Source: an uncultured Verrucomicrobiota bacterium (GTDB lineage Bacteria > Verrucomicrobiota > Kiritimatiellia > Kiritimatiellales > Tichowtungiaceae). Taken from it: a DNA stretch of 56,281 nt. The notes beneath the pieces are model-generated. The model had not been told where the DNA came from. It did not search any database and was given only the letters and a program-made list of their open reading frames with translations. The position numbers and the translations under genes are program-made. How positions within the stretch are numbered: position 1 is the first letter of the stretch; each line of letters begins with the position of its first letter. The stretch is taken from positions 1 to 56,281 of the forward strand of contig CAIKGD010000041.1 in the NCBI GenBank assembly GCA_903826865.1, read 5' to 3'. Below are positions 16,904 through 24,788 of this stretch, one piece after another.

Positions 16904-18664
16904 ATGAAGCAGATTCCCAGAGAAACCATCGAAGAAGTTCGTACACGCAATGATATCGCTGATGTGATCGGCTCCTGCCTTTCGCTGAAAAACGCCGGAA
17001 CACGCTTCAAAGCACTCTGTCCGTTCCATAAAGAGAAAAGTCCGTCGTTTACGGTCAGTCCTGACCGGCAGATATATCACTGTTTTGGCTGCGGTGCAGG
17101 CGGCGATGTGATCCGCTTTGTGCAGGAGTATGAAAAAGTCGATTTCATGACAGCTTTGCAAATGCTGGCTGATCGTGCGGGCATGGAGCTGAATCTCGAA
17201 GAGGGCGGCGAGGGAAACGGCGCGGACAAGCGGAAGCTTTTTCAGATTCATGAAGGCGTTGCCCAGCTCTATCACCGCATTCTGCTTGAACACGAAGCAG
17301 GCGAAGCGGGCCGGGCCTATCTCTCCACGCGCGCACTGCAGCCGCAGACGGTAAAGGATTTTCAGATCGGCTTCGCGCCTGATCGTTTTGACGCGCTGGA
17401 AAAATGGGCGCAGCAGAAAAAAATTCCGCTCGAACTCATGGAGCAGGCCGGACTGATGATCAAGTCCGATAAACACAGCGGATATTATGACCGCTTCCGC
17501 AACCGCCTGATGTTTCCGATCCGCGACGAAGCCGGCCGGGTGATCGGCTTCAGCGGACGGGCCATCGTGAAAGACGAAAAAAGCGGAAAATATGTCAACA
17601 GTCCCGAAACGCCGCTTTTCCACAAAAGCCGTGTACTGTTCGCCATTGACAAGGCCCGCCGGGCTATGGCCGAAAGCCGCACCGCCATTGTCTGTGAAGG
17701 GCAGCTCGATGCCATCCGCTGCCACGAAGCAGGCATTGTTAATGTGGTCGCCTCGCAGGGCACTGCGCTTACCGCTGACCACGCGCGCATGATCCGGCGC
17801 TATGCCGACGAAGTGATTCTGGTGCTTGATGCCGATGCCGCCGGACAGAAGGCCGCACTGCGCTCCTCGGAAGCCTTTATTGCCGAAGAACTCAGCGTAC
17901 GCGTGGCTTCGCTTCCCGACGGAGAAGATCCCGACTCGCTGGTACGCGACCACGGTGCGGCAGTGCTGCGCTCGCGTGTTTCCGCCGCTGTTTCTGCGCT
18001 CGATTTTTTGATCGACGTGATGGCGGCGCACGAAAACCTGAAAACGGAGACCGGATTGATGCGCACAGCCCGCGCGGTGCAGGCGCTGATTGCGCAGGCA
18101 CCGGGCGCTGTGCAGCGCGACCGCATGGTGCAGCATGCGGCTGAACGCCTTGGTCTTTCGCCTGCCGCACTGCGGCGCGATATGGCGCGTAAAAAAGAAC
18201 GCCCCGCACCGTCTGCGGCACCGGAGGTGTCTGTTGCGCCGATCAAACATCCCGGCGAAGAGGTGGCGCTTATCCAGATGCTGTTTCTCCATCCCGCAGA
18301 AGTTCTGCCGGTGGTGGCCGACCATCTTCCGCCAGCGCATCTCACCGATCCTGATTGCCGTCTACTGCTGGAACTGATGCTCGAAGACCCGTCGGCGCTG
18401 ATGGAAAGTATTCCGGCAGACCGGATGGAGGCGCAGCGCCTGGCGGTTCGGATTCAGATGGAGGATACCAAACTGCGCGGCAAGGACATTTCTCCCGCGA
18501 AGGCAGCGCAGGATATGGTGATGACGCTCTGGCGGCAGGCCTTGACGCGCCGCCGCCGCGAGTTGCAAGCTGCGGGTTGTGCCACTGAAGCGAGAGAAAT
18601 CACGCACCAACTCTATCGCCTTAAACAGGATTGGACGCATGCGGTTGATTTTCTGGTGGTCTAA
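16904..18664 (+). CDS. dnaG: DNA primase
   Basis: Synthesises RNA primers at the replication fork. 586 residues in three parts. The CHC2 zinc finger has C39-H42 and C60-C63 (ALCPFHKEKSPSFTV, HCFGCGAGGD). The catalytic core has a TOPRIM fold, with E265 in VCEGQLDAIRC and DADAAG near 309. The less conserved C-terminal region (about 440-586) should contact the DnaB helicase. Length is typical. Unlike the classical rpsU-dnaG-rpoD operon, here it follows a CvpA gene and precedes a two-component pair, with rpoD absent. Confidence 0.96.
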   Translation: MKQIPRETIEEVRTRNDIADVIGSCLSLKNAGTRFKALCPFHKEKSPSFTVSPDRQIYHCFGCGAGGDVIRFVQEYEKVDFMTALQMLADRAGMELNLEEGGEGNGADKRKLFQIHEGVAQLYHRILLEHEAGEAGRAYLSTRALQPQTVKDFQIGFAPDRFDALEKWAQQKKIPLELMEQAGLMIKSDKHSGYYDRFRNRLMFPIRDEAGRVIGFSGRAIVKDEKSGKYVNSPETPLFHKSRVLFAIDKARRAMAESRTAIVCEGQLDAIRCHEAGIVNVVASQGTALTADHARMIRRYADEVILVLDADAAGQKAALRSSEAFIAEELSVRVASLPDGEDPDSLVRDHGAAVLRSRVSAAVSALDFLIDVMAAHENLKTETGLMRTARAVQALIAQAPGAVQRDRMVQHAAERLGLSPAALRRDMARKKERPAPSAAPEVSVAPIKHPGEEVALIQMLFLHPAEVLPVVADHLPPAHLTDPDCRLLLELMLEDPSALMESIPADRMEAQRLAVRIQMEDTKLRGKDISPAKAAQDMVMTLWRQALTRRRRELQAAGCATEAREITHQLYRLKQDWTHAVDFLVV

Positions 18665-18680
18665 TATATAAAGCGGCTTG

Positions 18681-18707
18681 TTGACAGGTAGGGGATTACA
18701 TTACACT
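18681..18707 (+). promoter_or_regulatory. Possible sigma-70 promoter of the two-component pair
   Basis: TTGACA at 18681-18686 and TACACT at 18702-18707 with a 15-bp spacer, shorter than ideal, 24 bp before the response regulator start. Seen only as a motif match. Confidence 0.35.
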
Positions 18708-18730
18708 GCTTAACCGAACAGAGACAATTT

Positions 18731-19363
18731 ATGCGTATTCTGATTGCAGAGGATGAGAAAGTGACCCGCATGCGGCTTGAGAAAACGCTGAGCGGGTGGG
18801 GTTTTGAGGTCGAGACCGTTGCCGACGGGCAAGCGGCGTGGGATCGTCTTTGCAGTGACGATCCGCCGCGTCTTTGCATCATTGACTGGCTGATGCCGGC
18901 GATGGAAGGGCCGGAACTCTGCCGTCGGGTGCGCGAAAAATTTCCAGAAGAGTATTTCTATCTCATCATCCTCTCGGCGCAACAGGGGGTGGATAATCTG
19001 ATTGAGGGCCTCAGCGCCGGGGCGGATGATTATGTTACGAAACCCTTTATCGGGCGCGAGCTGCGCTCGCGGATCGACGTAGGCGTGCGCGTGATCGGTC
19101 TTGAGCGGATGCTGGCCAATAAGGTTCACCAGCTTGAGACGGCGCTGGAAGATGTAAAACAATTGCGAGGACTGCTGCCGATCTGTTCGTATTGTAACAA
19201 AATCCGCAACGACGAAGATTACTGGGAACAGGTGGACAGCTATATTACGAGACATTCGGACATTGAATTCAGCCATTCAATCTGTCCATCGTGCTACGAA
19301 AAACATGTTCAGCCAATGCTGGACGGCAAACGGAAGGACGAGTCTGATCAGCCTGCTCAATAA
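18731..19363 (+). CDS. Response regulator with cysteine-rich C-terminal tail
   Basis: 210 residues. Residues 1-120 are a CheY-like receiver with acidic pocket E7/D8, phospho-acceptor D52 (IIDWLMP) and the TKPF lysine. A short coiled linker follows, then a conserved module LRGLLPICSYCNKIRNDEDYW...FSHSICPSCYEKH with two CxxC pairs that could hold zinc. This tail is familiar from many environmental hybrid kinases and stand-alone receivers; its job is not known. No DNA-binding domain is present, so output is probably by protein contact. The hybrid kinase gene follows directly. Confidence 0.88.
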   Translation: MRILIAEDEKVTRMRLEKTLSGWGFEVETVADGQAAWDRLCSDDPPRLCIIDWLMPAMEGPELCRRVREKFPEEYFYLIILSAQQGVDNLIEGLSAGADDYVTKPFIGRELRSRIDVGVRVIGLERMLANKVHQLETALEDVKQLRGLLPICSYCNKIRNDEDYWEQVDSYITRHSDIEFSHSICPSCYEKHVQPMLDGKRKDESDQPAQ

Positions 19364-19391
19364 CCTTTTCCGGGGCGGCGCAGGACGGTGG

Positions 19392-21101
19392 ATGCCGGCT
19401 GCCCTTCCGTTGATGTATAACGACGTCACGTTGCATTACATTGCACTCTGGACGTTTGTTCTGGGTGCCGCGCTGATCTGGTCGGTAATGCACCTCAAAC
19501 GCAACGCCCGTATTCGCCAGACTGCGCACGATGTCGAATTGCTTCGGGCACGCATCCGGAAAATTCTGCAGCATTCGCGTGAGGCGCTTTTCGGGTTTGA
19601 TTTGCGCAACGGACGGTTTGATTATTTAAGTCCTTCCTGTCTCAGCCTGACGGGATATACACCTGAAGAGATCGGGGGCATGAAGCCGCCGGAACTGCTT
19701 CAGCGACTTCACCCTGAAGACCGGGAAGGAGTATTCCAGCTCATCAGCCGCCTGCGGCAGCGGACCAAAGAGCGCGAATGGTTCGGCATTGTGGAGTACC
19801 GCTTTCTCCACCGCGACGGTCAGTACCGTTCTTTCAGCGACCATTCGCATGTGATGTACGATGAAACAGGTGCTGCAGTTTATTTAAGCGGTTCGGTGCG
19901 CGATGTCACTCAGGTGACCCGTCTGGAGGAAAGCCTGCGCATCCTTGAAAAGAAATTCCAGGACAGTCAGAAGATGGCTGGTCTGGGATTGCTGGCCAGC
20001 GGTATAGCGCATGATTTTAATAATCTGATGACGGTGGTGCTTGGTAATGCCGAGCTGGCGCTGCTCGACTGCGGCGGCACGGATGGCGGCGTACTCGACG
20101 AAATAAAAAGAACCTCTCTGCGCGCAGCCGAACTGGCCAATCAAATGCTGGTTTACACCGGCAAAACCTCGCTGGTGGTCAGCAGCATCAACCTCAGTGT
20201 AATTGTTAAAGAGATGGGGTCTTTGCTGGATGTCTCCATTTCTAAGAAAGTATCGATCCAATACTGTCTTTCCGAAAATGTTCCGCTTATTCGCGGGGAT
20301 GTTTCCCAGATCCGGCAAGTGGCCATGAACCTCATCACCAACGCTTCCGAGGCTATCGGCGACCGGTCCGGAGTCATCGCCATCAGCATTCATGAAGTTG
20401 AACTCAAATCAGGCGAACTGGAGCGGACCTTTCCTCCGGGCGGCCTGCCTGCCGGAAGTTATGTGCGGCTCGAAGTTTCCGATACCGGTGATGGTATGAA
20501 TGAAGAGACCATGCAGAAAATTTTTGACCCGCTGTTTACGACCAAAGTCACCGGGCGCGGGCTGGGACTTGCTTCGCTGCTCAACGTAGTGCAAAGGCAC
20601 ACCGGTGCCGTTGAAGTCAAAAGCGAAGTGGGACACGGCACTGTTTTCCGCGTATATTTTCCGGCAGAAGAACAGGACGGCGGATCGAACGTCGAAGAGA
20701 CTCCGCCGTCGGACGGCGAATGGCGCGGTTACGGTACCGCGCTGGTGGCGGACGATGAAGAGGCTATTCGCGACATCACCGCCGCACTGCTGGAGCGGAT
20801 CGGTTTCCGTGTAATCACTGCGGCCGACGGATTTGAGATAGTTGACCTCTACATGGAACACGCCGATGACATTACTCTGCTTATCATGGATTTGAATATG
20901 CCGCGCCTGAACGGAATAGAAGCGACCTTGCGTATCCGGCATATCAACCCGAAAGTGCCTGTACTCTTCATGAGCGGCTATCCGCGTGAACAGGTGATGG
21001 AACGTTTCGGGCAGCAGCCACATACCGATTTTATCCGGAAGCCCTTTCAAAGCGACGAGCTGCTGGCCGGTATCCGCAGTGTTCTGGAAGCCCGGCGATA
21101 A
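19392..21101 (+). CDS. PAS-containing hybrid histidine kinase
   Basis: About 569 residues: one membrane helix near 15-35 (HYIALWTFVLGAALIWSVMHL), a PAS/PAC sensor (about 60-185, FGFDLRNGRFDYLSPSC to YLSGSVRDVTQ), HisKA with phospho-acceptor H207 (ASGIAHDFNNLM), HATPase (NASEAIGD, DTGDGM, GRGLGLASL) and a C-terminal receiver with D500 (LLIMDLNMP). The open frame extends back to 19263, but that would overlap the upstream regulator by 100 bp, so the ATG at 19392 after AGGACGGTGG is preferred. With the preceding response regulator it forms a probable phosphorelay; the signal is unknown. Confidence 0.9.
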   Translation: MPAALPLMYNDVTLHYIALWTFVLGAALIWSVMHLKRNARIRQTAHDVELLRARIRKILQHSREALFGFDLRNGRFDYLSPSCLSLTGYTPEEIGGMKPPELLQRLHPEDREGVFQLISRLRQRTKEREWFGIVEYRFLHRDGQYRSFSDHSHVMYDETGAAVYLSGSVRDVTQVTRLEESLRILEKKFQDSQKMAGLGLLASGIAHDFNNLMTVVLGNAELALLDCGGTDGGVLDEIKRTSLRAAELANQMLVYTGKTSLVVSSINLSVIVKEMGSLLDVSISKKVSIQYCLSENVPLIRGDVSQIRQVAMNLITNASEAIGDRSGVIAISIHEVELKSGELERTFPPGGLPAGSYVRLEVSDTGDGMNEETMQKIFDPLFTTKVTGRGLGLASLLNVVQRHTGAVEVKSEVGHGTVFRVYFPAEEQDGGSNVEETPPSDGEWRGYGTALVADDEEAIRDITAALLERIGFRVITAADGFEIVDLYMEHADDITLLIMDLNMPRLNGIEATLRIRHINPKVPVLFMSGYPREQVMERFGQQPHTDFIRKPFQSDELLAGIRSVLEARR

Positions 21102-21102
21102 A

Positions 21103-21188
21103 TGGAATGCTGGATTAACGGGGTGCGGAAGGTCTGAAAAACCTTCTGTTGTTCTGGTTCCCCGCCCGGATGCTATCCTGCCATTCCA
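21103..21188. repeat. Imperfect inverted repeat between convergent genes
   Basis: GGAATGCTGGAT... on the left pairs imperfectly with ...ATCCTGCCATTCC on the right, with an inner AAGGTCTGAAAAACCTT hairpin. It could terminate both convergent genes or be another REP-like element; no long T-run is present. Confidence 0.4.
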
Positions 21189-21191
21189 TGC

Positions 21192-21503
21192 TTAATAGGA
21201 CGCGCTGGTGCCGATGTTGCCGAGGGTGATAGCGCAGCCGCTCACGGTCAACCCGCTCTGATTGGTGATACTGTTGCCGATGTAAGGTGCAATATTGGTC
21301 CAAACTACGGCGGTGCCGGTCGTTTTGTTATTAATGATTGCCCATTGGTCTTTAGCGGCGTTGACTGCGGCCACATTGATATCTTTAATTTCATCCTGTG
21401 CATTTTGTTGTGAATTGCGAAAAGCGGGGATGCCGACGGCGGCAAGCAGTCCGATGATGGCCACGACAATCAGAATTTCAATCAAGGTAAACGCTTTTTT
21501 CAT
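21192..21503 (-). CDS. Type IV pilin-like/pseudopilin protein
   Basis: 103 residues starting MKKAFTLIEILIVVAIIGLLAAVGIPAF, a classical prepilin signal in which a four-residue leader is cut before Phe although the residue before the cut is Ala rather than Gly. The hydrophobic spine helix follows, then a short soluble domain with one Cys. GGAG stands 7 bp before the ATG; a GTG two codons upstream is an alternative. It is isolated from the main pilus cluster but has its own sigma-54-like promoter, so it probably belongs to the same regulon as a minor or alternative pilin. Confidence 0.85.
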   Translation of the reverse strand: MKKAFTLIEILIVVAIIGLLAAVGIPAFRNSQQNAQDEIKDINVAAVNAAKDQWAIINNKTTGTAVVWTNIAPYIGNSITNQSGLTVSGCAITLGNIGTSASY

Positions 21504-21534
21504 ACGCACACTCCAACACTATAAGCTTTATTTA

Positions 21535-21549
21535 GCATAGTTTATGCCG
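21535..21549 (-). promoter_or_regulatory. Candidate sigma-54 promoter of the lone pilin gene
   Basis: CGGCAT-N5-ATGC on the minus strand, with GG and GC at correct -24/-12 spacing. The expected start of transcription is about 20 bp before the ATG. Confidence 0.5.
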
Positions 21550-21565
21550 GGCGGACAGAGAAATA

Positions 21566-23431
21566 ATGAACTGGAAGGATTCACGGGTGTCCGGTAAAAC
21601 ATTCCCGATGAAATGGAATTTCAGACTTTTACTGTTGTGGACTCTTCCGGTGGCGGGGCTGACGGCGGTTTGTTTCCTCCCGGTTTTTCAAGGCGGATTT
21701 CTGGACTGGGATGACAGCAGGTTGTTTGTGCAGAATCCGTATTACCGCGGCTTGAGTCCGGTGCATTGGCAGTGGATGTGCACCACCTTTCTGATGGGAC
21801 ACTGGCAGCCGCTGAGCTGGCTGAGTTGTGCTTTGGATTATACGGTTTGGGGTATGAACCCTCACGGGTGGCATGCAACCAATCTGCTGTTGCACACAGT
21901 TAACGCCGTGCTGGTTTATCTGCTGTGTCTGGCTTTTTTGCGGCAGCGGCAATCAGAAAAGAAAACCCGCCCCGCCCTGACGGGCACCCCTCCGGCGGAG
22001 GGGTGTCCCCTCCATGGGAGGGGTGGCAGGAACGAAGTGACGGACGGGGTGGGTTGTTACGTGGTAGCGGCGCTGGCGGCGCTTTTCTGGGCAGTTCATC
22101 CGCTCCGCGTAGAGGCGGTAGCGTGGCTGGCAACCCGAGGGTATCTGCTGTGCGGAACCTTTTGTCTGCTGACGGTTCTGTTTTATCTGCGGGCAGTTAA
22201 ACAAAAGCGCTATCCCCTTATTGCGTTGCTCTGTTTTGCGCTCGCGACCTTTACTAAAGGTATCGGCATGATGCTTCCGCTGGTGCTGTTGCTGATCGAC
22301 TGGCTGGAGAAACAAGAAAGAGAGTTTGAGAGTAGAGGCGCTTGGCTGTGGTGGAGACGGCGGGTAACAGAAAAAATCCCGTTTTTTTTGCTTTCGCTGC
22401 TGACCGGTGTTGCGGCCTTCTGGTCTAAAAACACACAGGGCGGAATGGTTTCAGTCGAGCAATACCAACTGGGCGAACGCTTCGGACAGGCGCTTTACGG
22501 CATTTGGTTTTATCTGCTCAAAACTGTTTTGCCGGTCAATCTTTCGCCGCTGTATTATAAGCGGCCGGAAGCCGGACCGGTGATGATTGCCTTGGTGCTG
22601 ACAGCCGCGGTGATGGTTGCTCTTTTTCTTTTACGCCGCCGGGTACGCCCCGTGATGGTCGCGCTGGGCGCATTTTTGCTGCTGGTCTTTCCAATGCTCG
22701 GATTCACCCAGAGCGGACCGCAACTGTTTGCCGACCGTTTCACTTATCTGCCGGCGGTTCCGTTTTCCATCTTGCTGGCTGCCGGGCTGATCCGGCTGAC
22801 GGCGCTGCGCCGGTTGATCTTTGGCGCGCTGATCGTGCTGCTGCTGCTTTTCGGGGCGCAGACTGCGGTCTGGGCTGTCTCCTGGAACCATAATCTGACG
22901 CTTTGGCTGCGGGCTGCGTCAGTGGATAAAAACAATGCAGAGGCCTTTAACAACGCAGGGTTGGCATTGATGGATTATCAGCACTACGGAAAAGCACTGG
23001 AATACTTTACCCGGGCTGTTCAGCTCAAACCGGGATGTCCTTGGGCGATGCATAACCGGGCGATGGCGCTTTCAGTCATCGGTCGTTATGATGAGGCTTT
23101 TTCCGAATGGGAGATCGCGCTGGCTCTGCCGGATGTTCCCGGAGAGTTGCGTGCGAAAATGTTGCGGATGCGCGGGTGGGTTTTCGAACAAACAGGGAAT
23201 TTTAAAGCCGCAGCAGACAATTACTCAAGTGCGGTGGATGATGACAGGATTAATCCGGTGCAACGGGCCGATATTCTGCAGTTGCGCGCGGCGCTTTATG
23301 TCCGGATGGGGCAGAAAGAAAAAGCATTGGCGGACTTAAAAACAATACTCGAACTGCCGGATCTTTTTGGCGACCAGCGGCAGAAGGCACTGGCCGCGAT
23401 CAATGAGATCAGTAAGGAGGAAACTCCCTGA
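21566..23431 (+). CDS. TMTC-like membrane glycosyltransferase with TPR repeats
   Basis: 621 residues. The first 450 hold about ten hydrophobic helices with the bacterial TMTC/PMT-like pattern: WDDSRLF near 50, GHWQPLSWLSCALDYTVWG, then HATNLLLHTVNAVLVYLL. These are GT-C enzymes thought to put sugars on exported proteins from polyprenyl-linked donors. The C-terminal 170 residues form four TPR-like repeats (NAEAFNNAGLALMDYQHYGKA). Residues 133-164 are encoded by a palindromic repeat inserted in frame, probably in a loop between helices. ATGs at 21566 and 21608 are both possible starts, neither with a strong ribosome binding site. Acceptor unknown; pilins or secreted proteins are plausible. Confidence 0.78.
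   Translation: MNWKDSRVSGKTFPMKWNFRLLLLWTLPVAGLTAVCFLPVFQGGFLDWDDSRLFVQNPYYRGLSPVHWQWMCTTFLMGHWQPLSWLSCALDYTVWGMNPHGWHATNLLLHTVNAVLVYLLCLAFLRQRQSEKKTRPALTGTPPAEGCPLHGRGGRNEVTDGVGCYVVAALAALFWAVHPLRVEAVAWLATRGYLLCGTFCLLTVLFYLRAVKQKRYPLIALLCFALATFTKGIGMMLPLVLLLIDWLEKQEREFESRGAWLWWRRRVTEKIPFFLLSLLTGVAAFWSKNTQGGMVSVEQYQLGERFGQALYGIWFYLLKTVLPVNLSPLYYKRPEAGPVMIALVLTAAVMVALFLLRRRVRPVMVALGAFLLLVFPMLGFTQSGPQLFADRFTYLPAVPFSILLAAGLIRLTALRRLIFGALIVLLLLFGAQTAVWAVSWNHNLTLWLRAASVDKNNAEAFNNAGLALMDYQHYGKALEYFTRAVQLKPGCPWAMHNRAMALSVIGRYDEAFSEWEIALALPDVPGELRAKMLRMRGWVFEQTGNFKAAADNYSSAVDDDRINPVQRADILQLRAALYVRMGQKEKALADLKTILELPDLFGDQRQKALAAINEISKEETP
21964..22055. repeat. Palindromic repeat, family C copy 2, inside the TMTC-like gene
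   Basis: 92 bp from AACCCGCCCCG to CGGGGTGGGTT with the same inner CCCCTCC/GGAGGGG hairpins as the intergenic copy at 2775-2864. It is translated without interrupting the frame. Confidence 0.85.
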
Positions 23432-23449
23432 GCTGTTCTACAGCGGTTA

Positions 23450-23599
23450 TAATACCAAAAACGCATGATAATCAGCAAAATGGCAACTTTCCAAAAGGCA
23501 GGACGCGGTCGCCGAACGCGCCGCCAGTCCAGCGAGCGGACGGCTCGGCGAGCCGTCCCCAATCGAATAAATACCGAATCCCATACAGAACTGGTATAA
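23450..23599. mobile_element. MITE-like element, family B copy 1
   Basis: About 150 bp with imperfect terminal inverted repeats (TAATACCA... / ...TGGTATAA) and a GC-rich core containing GGACGGCTCGGCGAGCCGTCC-type and CGGTCGCCGAACGCG palindromes. It is strongly similar, in inverted orientation, to 47593-47745. It ends 2 bp from the stop codon of the pilin gene at 23602. It encodes no transposase. Confidence 0.75.
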
Positions 23600-23601
23600 G
23601 T

Positions 23602-23952
23602 TCAGTTTCCGTAGCTGGCTTTTGTGGATAAGGTTCCGATCGCAATATCTCTGTCGCCAACTTTAAGTTCCGCCGGGCTCTGGATGCGCAGAGCCGACAT
23701 CAAGTTGGTATAGGCTTCGCCGCTTTCGAGCGGCAAGGTCGTGTCAGTCAGCGCCATGGCTCCCGGCAGAAGGGAGGATCTCGGGAGCGTGAGAACGCCC
23801 TTGGCCTTTTCGACTTCAGCAACATTACGGTTGCGGGCATTGCTCTGCGAGGAAGAAAAGGCGTTCATGATGGTCGGGATGCCGATGACGGCCAGCAACC
23901 CGAGGATGGCCGCAACAATCACAATTTCAACCAGAGTGAATCCTTTATTCAT
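23602..23952 (-). CDS. Type IV pilin, paralogue of the next gene
   Basis: 116 residues beginning MNKGFTLVEIVIVAAILGLLAVIGIP, a short leader cut after Gly with Glu at mature position 5. The soluble part is closely similar to the pilin ending at 24464: NVAEVEKAKGVLTLP, LPGAMALTDTTL and TLSTKASY are shared. Start ATG preceded by TGGAGG. It ends in two extra residues compared with its paralogue, where a MITE-like element abuts the stop. No good sigma-54 site is seen upstream; it follows the terminator of its paralogue, so expression is uncertain. Confidence 0.88.
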   Translation of the reverse strand: MNKGFTLVEIVIVAAILGLLAVIGIPTIMNAFSSSQSNARNRNVAEVEKAKGVLTLPRSSLLPGAMALTDTTLPLESGEAYTNLMSALRIQSPAELKVGDRDIAIGTLSTKASYGN

Positions 23953-24058
23953 ACGCCTCCAGACGCAGAGCAATGATAGACCGGATTACCTCGGATGCAC
24001 AGGTAAAAAGCAGATCGCCGACGATTTTCGCCCGCCGCATGTTGATGCTGTAAAGCAA

Positions 24059-24092
24059 AAAAATCCCCGGAGAAAATTCCCCGGGGATTTTT
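24059..24092 (-). terminator. Intrinsic terminator of the main pilin gene
   Basis: AAAAATCCCCGG paired with CCGGGGATTTTT around a ten-base loop, with an A/T-rich run on both sides. It lies 16 bp after the pilin stop, between the two pilin paralogues. Confidence 0.85.
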
Positions 24093-24107
24093 CAAGCAGA
24101 CCTGTAA

Positions 24108-24464
24108 TTAGTAGGACGCTTTGGTGGACAGGGTGCCAATTGTAATGGCAGTTCCGCCTACAGCCAGTTCGCTCTTGGCTGTGATGCGCAGGGCTGACAT
24201 CAGGTTGGTGTAAGCTGCGCCGCTCTCAAGCGTCAGCGTTGTGTCGGTCAATGCCATGGCACCCGGCAGTCCGGAAGTCGTGGGGAGCGTGAGAACGCCT
24301 TTGGCCTTTTCAACTTCTGCGACATTACGGGCTTTGGCATTAACCTGCGAGGTGGAATAGGCATTCAGAATGGACGGAATACCGATGGCTGCCAGGAGAC
24401 CGATGATCGCTACGACGATCATAATTTCAACGAGGGTGAAACCCTTCTTATTCATCTTTTTCAT
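24108..24464 (-). CDS. Probable major type IV pilin
   Basis: 118 residues starting MKKMNKKGFTLVEIMIVVAIIGLLAAIGIP: leader cut after Gly8, Glu5 of the mature protein conserved, long hydrophobic spine helix. The soluble domain is small and contains no cysteine pair, more like a GspG-type or short pilin than PilA of Pseudomonas. AAAAGGAATAAAA precedes the ATG. It has the best sigma-54 promoter of the region and a strong terminator, the arrangement of a highly expressed single-gene unit, and lies just downstream of pilR. A close paralogue follows at 23602. Confidence 0.92.
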   Translation of the reverse strand: MKKMNKKGFTLVEIMIVVAIIGLLAAIGIPSILNAYSTSQVNAKARNVAEVEKAKGVLTLPTTSGLPGAMALTDTTLTLESGAAYTNLMSALRITAKSELAVGGTAITIGTLSTKASY

Positions 24465-24572
24465 TTTTATTCCTTTTATTTTTATTTTTCTTTTTTTAAC
24501 CGCCGGTTTTCCGTTTTGTGACTTCTGGCATTTGTTTTGTGTACCGGTTTCAAATTTCAACGATTATATAAA

Positions 24573-24587
24573 GCAATGGATATGCCA
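24573..24587 (-). promoter_or_regulatory. Sigma-54 promoter of the main pilin gene
   Basis: Minus strand reads TGGCAT-ATCCA-TTGC, nearly the full -24/-12 consensus TGGCAC-N5-TTGC. The predicted start of transcription near 24561 leaves a leader of about 97 bases. A PilR-type activator is encoded next door. Confidence 0.8.
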
Positions 24588-24607
24588 CAAATATTAAAGC
24601 TTCGATG

Positions 24608-24624
24608 CAATGATTGTATCATTG
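24608..24624. promoter_or_regulatory. Palindrome upstream of the pilin promoter, possible PilR site
   Basis: Perfect 7-3-7 palindrome CAATGAT-TGT-ATCATTG centred about 55 bp upstream of the predicted transcription start. Activator sites for sigma-54 often lie further away, so the role is a guess. Confidence 0.4.
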
Positions 24625-24730
24625 TAAAACAGACTTGCAACTTGTTTTTTAAAAGCATCTTATGACGACATCCTCATTCGCCCTGAACACTCTATAAGGA
24701 CTTACCCGACAATCAAAACATCTCCTGTTC

Positions 24731-24744
24731 TTGAGAATTCTCAA
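24731..24744. promoter_or_regulatory. Second palindrome in the pilR-pilin gap
   Basis: Perfect 14-bp palindrome TTGAGAATTCTCAA, about 175 bp upstream of the predicted pilin transcription start and 45 bp after the pilR stop. It may be an enhancer site for the activator or a fortuitous palindrome. The rest of the 24465-24788 gap is AT-rich and holds no gene. Confidence 0.35.
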
Positions 24745-24788
24745 CATGCACGTCAGGTCAAACGAGAAAACAGAACATCCGTTGGAAC

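Noticed and set aside
19263-19391. Longer N-terminus for the hybrid kinase starting at 19263
   Set aside because: It would overlap the upstream regulator by 100 bp, shows no domain similarity and has no ribosome binding site.
24040-24060. A sigma-54 site for the second pilin paralogue
   Set aside because: The only correctly spaced GG/GC pair overlaps the A-run and stem of the main pilin terminator; a better-placed candidate near 23970 has the wrong spacing.
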